From Planctomycetes bacterium MalM25 (lineage in GTDB: Bacteria; Planctomycetota; Planctomycetia; Pirellulales; Lacipirellulaceae): a DNA stretch of 64,000 bases. Numbering within the stretch: position 1 is the stretch's first letter; every line of letters begins with the position of its first letter. The notes beneath the pieces are model-generated. The model did no database searches. It saw nothing but the letters and a program-made list of their open reading frames with translations, and had not been told where the DNA came from. The stretch lies in the NCBI GenBank assembly GCA_007745835.1, contig CP036424.1, forward strand, positions 4,637,968 through 4,701,967, in the 5' to 3' direction. The translations under genes were made by a program, and so were the position numbers. Positions 61,734 to 64,000 of this stretch are shown piece after piece.

Positions 61734-62856
61734 ATGGACAAAGAATGGCACGATCGCGGCGACGCGATCCAGGAGGCTCTGACGCAGCTCAGAGACTCTC
61801 TTTGACTACGCCAACAAGAAGGAACGCATCGCGGCCATCGAGGCCGAGCAGGGCCAACCCGGATTCTGGGACAACCAGGAGAAGGCCCAAGCCGCCATCG
61901 GCGAGATGAAGGGGCTGATGAGCGTCGTCGGACCGCTCGACGAGGCGATCTCCGCGGCCGAGGACCTGGCGGCCGCCTTCGAGATGGCCGAGGAGGACCC
62001 CGACTTCGAGTCGGAGGCCCAGGGCGAAGTCGAGCGGATCGAGCAGATGCTCGAGGGCCTGAAGCTCTCCGCCCTGCTGAACGGCCCCAACGACGGCGCC
62101 GGCGCGATCATCACCATCAACGCCCGCGACGGCGGCACCGACGCCAACGACTGGGCCGAGATGCTCCTGCGGATGTACATCCAGTGGGCCGGCAAGGGGG
62201 AGTACTCCGCCGAGCTGCTCGACCGGGACGACAATCAAGAGGCGGGCATCAACAGCGCCTCGATCGCGATCCGCGGCCCGATGGCGTACGGCTACCTGCG
62301 CGGCGAGACCGGCATGCACCGGCTCGTGCGGATCAGCCCGTTCAACTCGGAAGGCAAACGCCAGACGAGCTTCGCCGCGGTCGACGTCACGCCCGAGATC
62401 AACGACTCGATCGACATCGAGATCGCCGAGTCCGACGTGCGGACGGACACCTACCGCGCCTCGGGCGCGGGCGGTCAGCACGTCAACAAGACCGACTCCG
62501 CGGTGCGCCTCACGCACCTGCCGACCGGCGCGGTCGTGCAGTGCCAGAATGAGCGCTCCCAGCACAAGAACCGCGCCAGCGCCTGGAAGATGCTCCGCGC
62601 GAAGATCGCGCAGCTCGAAGAGGACAAGCGCGACGCCGAGGAGGCCGCCGCCCGCGGTCAGCAGGCGAAGACCGGCTTCGGCAGCCAGATCCGCAACTAC
62701 TTCCTGCACCCCGACCAGCGGGTGAAGGACACACGGACGAAGTACCAGCAGGGCAACTTCCACAACGTGCTGGACGGCGACATCCAGGGCTTCCTCGAAG
62801 CGGTCCTCCGCTGGCGCGCCGGCCAGCCCGTCGAAGACGACGGCGACGACGACTGA
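61734..62856 (+). CDS. prfB: Peptide chain release factor 2, with programmed +1 frameshift
   Basis: Reads UAA and UGA stop codons. The gene starts at ATG 61734 (MDKEWHDRGDAIQEALTQLR DSL in frame one), meets TGA at 61803-61805 after CTT, and continues one base later as DYANKKERIAAIEAEQGQPG FWDNQ. This is the known autoregulatory CTT-TGA-C site: scarce RF2 favours the shift. Full product is about 373 residues. Seen: RISPFNSEG (tripeptide SPF for stop recognition) and SGAGGQHVNKTDSAVR with the catalytic GGQ. Unlike E. coli there is no strong AGGGGG just before the shift site; an AGGAGG stands 24 bases upstream. Confidence 0.95.
61800..61806 (+). promoter_or_regulatory. RF2 +1 frameshift site
   Basis: CTTTGAC at 61800-61806: Leu codon CTT, in-frame TGA, then C in the context known to make termination weak. 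Slippage to TTT lets translation continue with GAC TAC. Confidence 0.93.
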
Positions 62857-62875
62857 CCACGCGACTGCCCATCAA

Positions 62876-62900
62876 GGGCGAGCCGCAAGCGTCAGCGCCC
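62876..62900. repeat. Short intergenic repeat downstream of prfB
   Basis: GGGCG...CGCCC foldback around AGCCGCAAGCGTCAG, a phrase common between planctomycete genes. Lies 20 bases after the prfB stop; no T-run, so a terminator role is not shown. Confidence 0.55.
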
Positions 62901-62907
62901 GGAGGTT

Positions 62908-62939
62908 GAACCACCGATGAACACGGATAAACGCGGATG
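62908..62939 (+). repeat. 33-base repeat, lone copy overlapping a gene start
   Basis: GAACCACCGATGAACACG followed by GATAAACGCGGATG. The last ATG is the start codon of the next open frame. No inverted partner is seen to the right of that gene. Confidence 0.85.
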
Positions 62940-63398
62940 CCAAAAGAGGGCGACACCGGCGCCAAGCTAACGAGCGGCGAGCTGACGCTCGAGTTCATCT
63001 GGCGTGGCGATCGCTTCGAGCACGTCATCCAACGGGGCGAAGACTCCTTGGCTTCCGCCTCAGCGCCGGGGATCGAAACGCCCGTCTACCAAGAGGTCCA
63101 CCAGCAGGGGGAACTCGTCTTCGCGTCGGGCATGTCGGGCGACCGGCACTGGTCGGCGAGCGTCGAGCCGATCGAGAACGGGTTCGTCTTCGACGTCGCC
63201 TGCCGGATTAAGTCGAATGTCGAGAGGCTTGGCGTCGCGTACGAAGGAGACGGCCCACTAGAAGCCGCGCCAACCGACGGATCGGAGCTGACCAACCCGA
63301 CTCAAGGCAAGCACCTTATCACCGCGCCATCTCCAAGCCGCGATCTACCCCGTACGTTGCGCTGCTGCTACCGCATCAACGGTGGGATCATCAGGTGA
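62937..63398 (+). CDS. Hypothetical protein starting inside a dispersed repeat
   Basis: 153 residues, family not recognised. The core looks like a beta-rich domain (LEFIWRGDRFEHVIQRGED, then VHQQGELVFASGMSGDRHWS and GFVFDVACRIKSNVERLGVA YEGD). The C-terminal ~45 residues have a different, low-complexity look (THE region from PLEAAPTDG on), which may mean drift or a frameshift near 63250. The ATG belongs to the repeat, and no good ribosome-binding site precedes it. Convergent with the DUF1080 gene, whose stop is two bases away. Probably a real gene for its first two-thirds. Confidence 0.55.
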   Translation: MPKEGDTGAKLTSGELTLEFIWRGDRFEHVIQRGEDSLASASAPGIETPVYQEVHQQGELVFASGMSGDRHWSASVEPIENGFVFDVACRIKSNVERLGVAYEGDGPLEAAPTDGSELTNPTQGKHLITAPSPSRDLPRTLRCCYRINGGIIR

Positions 63399-63399
63399 C

Positions 63400-64000
63400 T
63401 CACTCCGCGCCCCCTTCGGGCCCCAAACGGGCCGGCCAGGTCTTCCCGCCATCGCGGTACAACGCGGGACGCGGCTTGCCGACCGGCTTGGTCAGCTCGC
63501 GGATCCAGATGTTGCGGAAGCGGACCGGGTTGCCGTGGTCCTGCAGCATGATCGGCCCCTTCTCCGGCAGGTCGCCGTAGCTCGAAGGCTTGTGCCACGC
63601 CGTGTCACCGGTGAGGACGTGGTGGTTCTGCACGAGCACCCCGTTGTGGACGACGGTGACCGTCGCCGGGATGATCTTCGCGCCATCGAACCGCGGGCAC
63701 GTCCAGAAGATGTCGTAGTTGTTCCACTCGCCAGGCGGCCGGGTCACGTTGACCATCGGGGGCGTCTGCTTGTAGATCGATCCCGCTTGGCCCTCGGGGT
63801 AGGTCTTGTTCTCGAAGCAATCGAGGACCTGCACCTCGTACGTGCCCATCAGGAAGACGCCGCTGTTGCCGCGGCCCTGGCTCTTGCCGGTGGCGGGCAG
63901 GGGCGAGGACCACTCCAGGTGCAGCTGGCAATCGCCGAAGTGCTGCTTCGTGCGGATCGCCCCGCCGCCGACCGTGGCGACGCCGTCCGCGACGGTCCAC
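63400..64000 (-). CDS. DUF1080 (3-keto-disaccharide hydrolase-like) protein, C-terminal part
   Basis: The last ~199 residues; the N-terminus lies beyond the right edge. Seen: WTVADGVATVGGGAIRTKQH, DCQLHLEWSSPLPATG, GNSGVFLMGTYEVQVLDCFE, YKQTPPMVNVTRPPGEWNNY and MLQDHGNPVRFRNIWIRELT, all typical of the DUF1080 jelly-roll family, abundant in planctomycetes and tied to glycoside breakdown through 3-keto sugars. The first in-frame ATG in the window (63849) is internal. Likely exported, but the signal is not in view. Confidence 0.93.
   Translation of the reverse strand, partial: WTVADGVATVGGGAIRTKQHFGDCQLHLEWSSPLPATGKSQGRGNSGVFLMGTYEVQVLDCFENKTYPEGQAGSIYKQTPPMVNVTRPPGEWNNYDIFWTCPRFDGAKIIPATVTVVHNGVLVQNHHVLTGDTAWHKPSSYGDLPEKGPIMLQDHGNPVRFRNIWIRELTKPVGKPRPALYRDGGKTWPARLGPEGGAE

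Noticed and set aside
1-64000. CRISPR arrays, insertion sequences, rRNA and tRNA genes
   Set aside because: No array of regularly spaced repeats, no transposase or integrase frame with recognisable catalytic motifs, and no tRNA or rRNA signature seen. A covariance-model scan could still find a small RNA I missed.

Overview
The window reads as chromosome of a marine planctomycete, most likely order Pirellulales and family Lacipirellulaceae or a close relative. The evidence is convergent: GC well above 60%, a DUF1559 prepilin-like protein next to a small lipoprotein, a TIGR03009-type protein, a LEPR-XLL secreted enzyme with a dockerin-like end, a DUF1080 protein, a DUF6768 partner of an ECF sigma factor, and many short palindromic intergenic repeats typical of the phylum. 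The lineage call is inference from gene content; there is no rRNA or tRNA gene to confirm it.

Layout. 1-2039: 5' part of carB (minus). 2364-3071: DUF2513 protein closed by a clear terminator. 3200-10176: a cluster that fits synthesis and recycling of the compatible solute mannosylglucosylglycerate (a glycosyltransferase-HAD fusion, a GT4 transferase, a GH13 glucosylglycerate-type phosphorylase and a GpgS-like synthase). 11248-33644: a type IV pilus or type II secretion-like operon with two PilB/GspE ATPases around a PilT, a PilC/GspF, four prepilin-like proteins, a giant GspK-like protein of about 3,200 residues and a TlpA-like thioredoxin. 33599-41238: a hydrolase, a Doc-type toxin-antitoxin pair, an rRNA-type methyltransferase, UppP, a metallo-beta-lactamase-fold nuclease, a repeat-containing membrane-anchored protein and a Wza-like polysaccharide exporter.

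41239-44043 is a lower-GC island: a YwgA-like gene plus an HD phosphohydrolase interrupted by one in-frame amber codon, bracketed by planctomycete palindromes. 44044-52555 holds two secreted GH86-type (agarase/porphyranase) enzymes with DUF1559, lipoprotein, cutA and a MATE transporter between them, which suggests red-algal polysaccharide use. 52739-64000 holds a GT4 transferase, TIGR03009, a 2-hydroxyacid dehydrogenase, DUF2199, a DUF255 thioredoxin-domain protein, ECF sigma plus DUF6768, a small membrane protein, mnmA, prfB (with its +1 programmed frameshift), a short hypothetical gene and a partial DUF1080 gene.

The most unusual layer is repeat-driven. Two small low-GC genes (DUF2199 and a 113-residue membrane protein) are each enclosed by an inverted pair of the same 33-base dispersed repeat, in the same arrangement. 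A 114-base clover-leaf element occurs twice in mirror orientation around the TIGR03009 gene. Palindromic repeats have entered reading frames of the GT-HAD fusion and mnmA without breaking them, and a four-copy heptamer sits in a prepilin leader where loss or gain of a unit would shift the frame.
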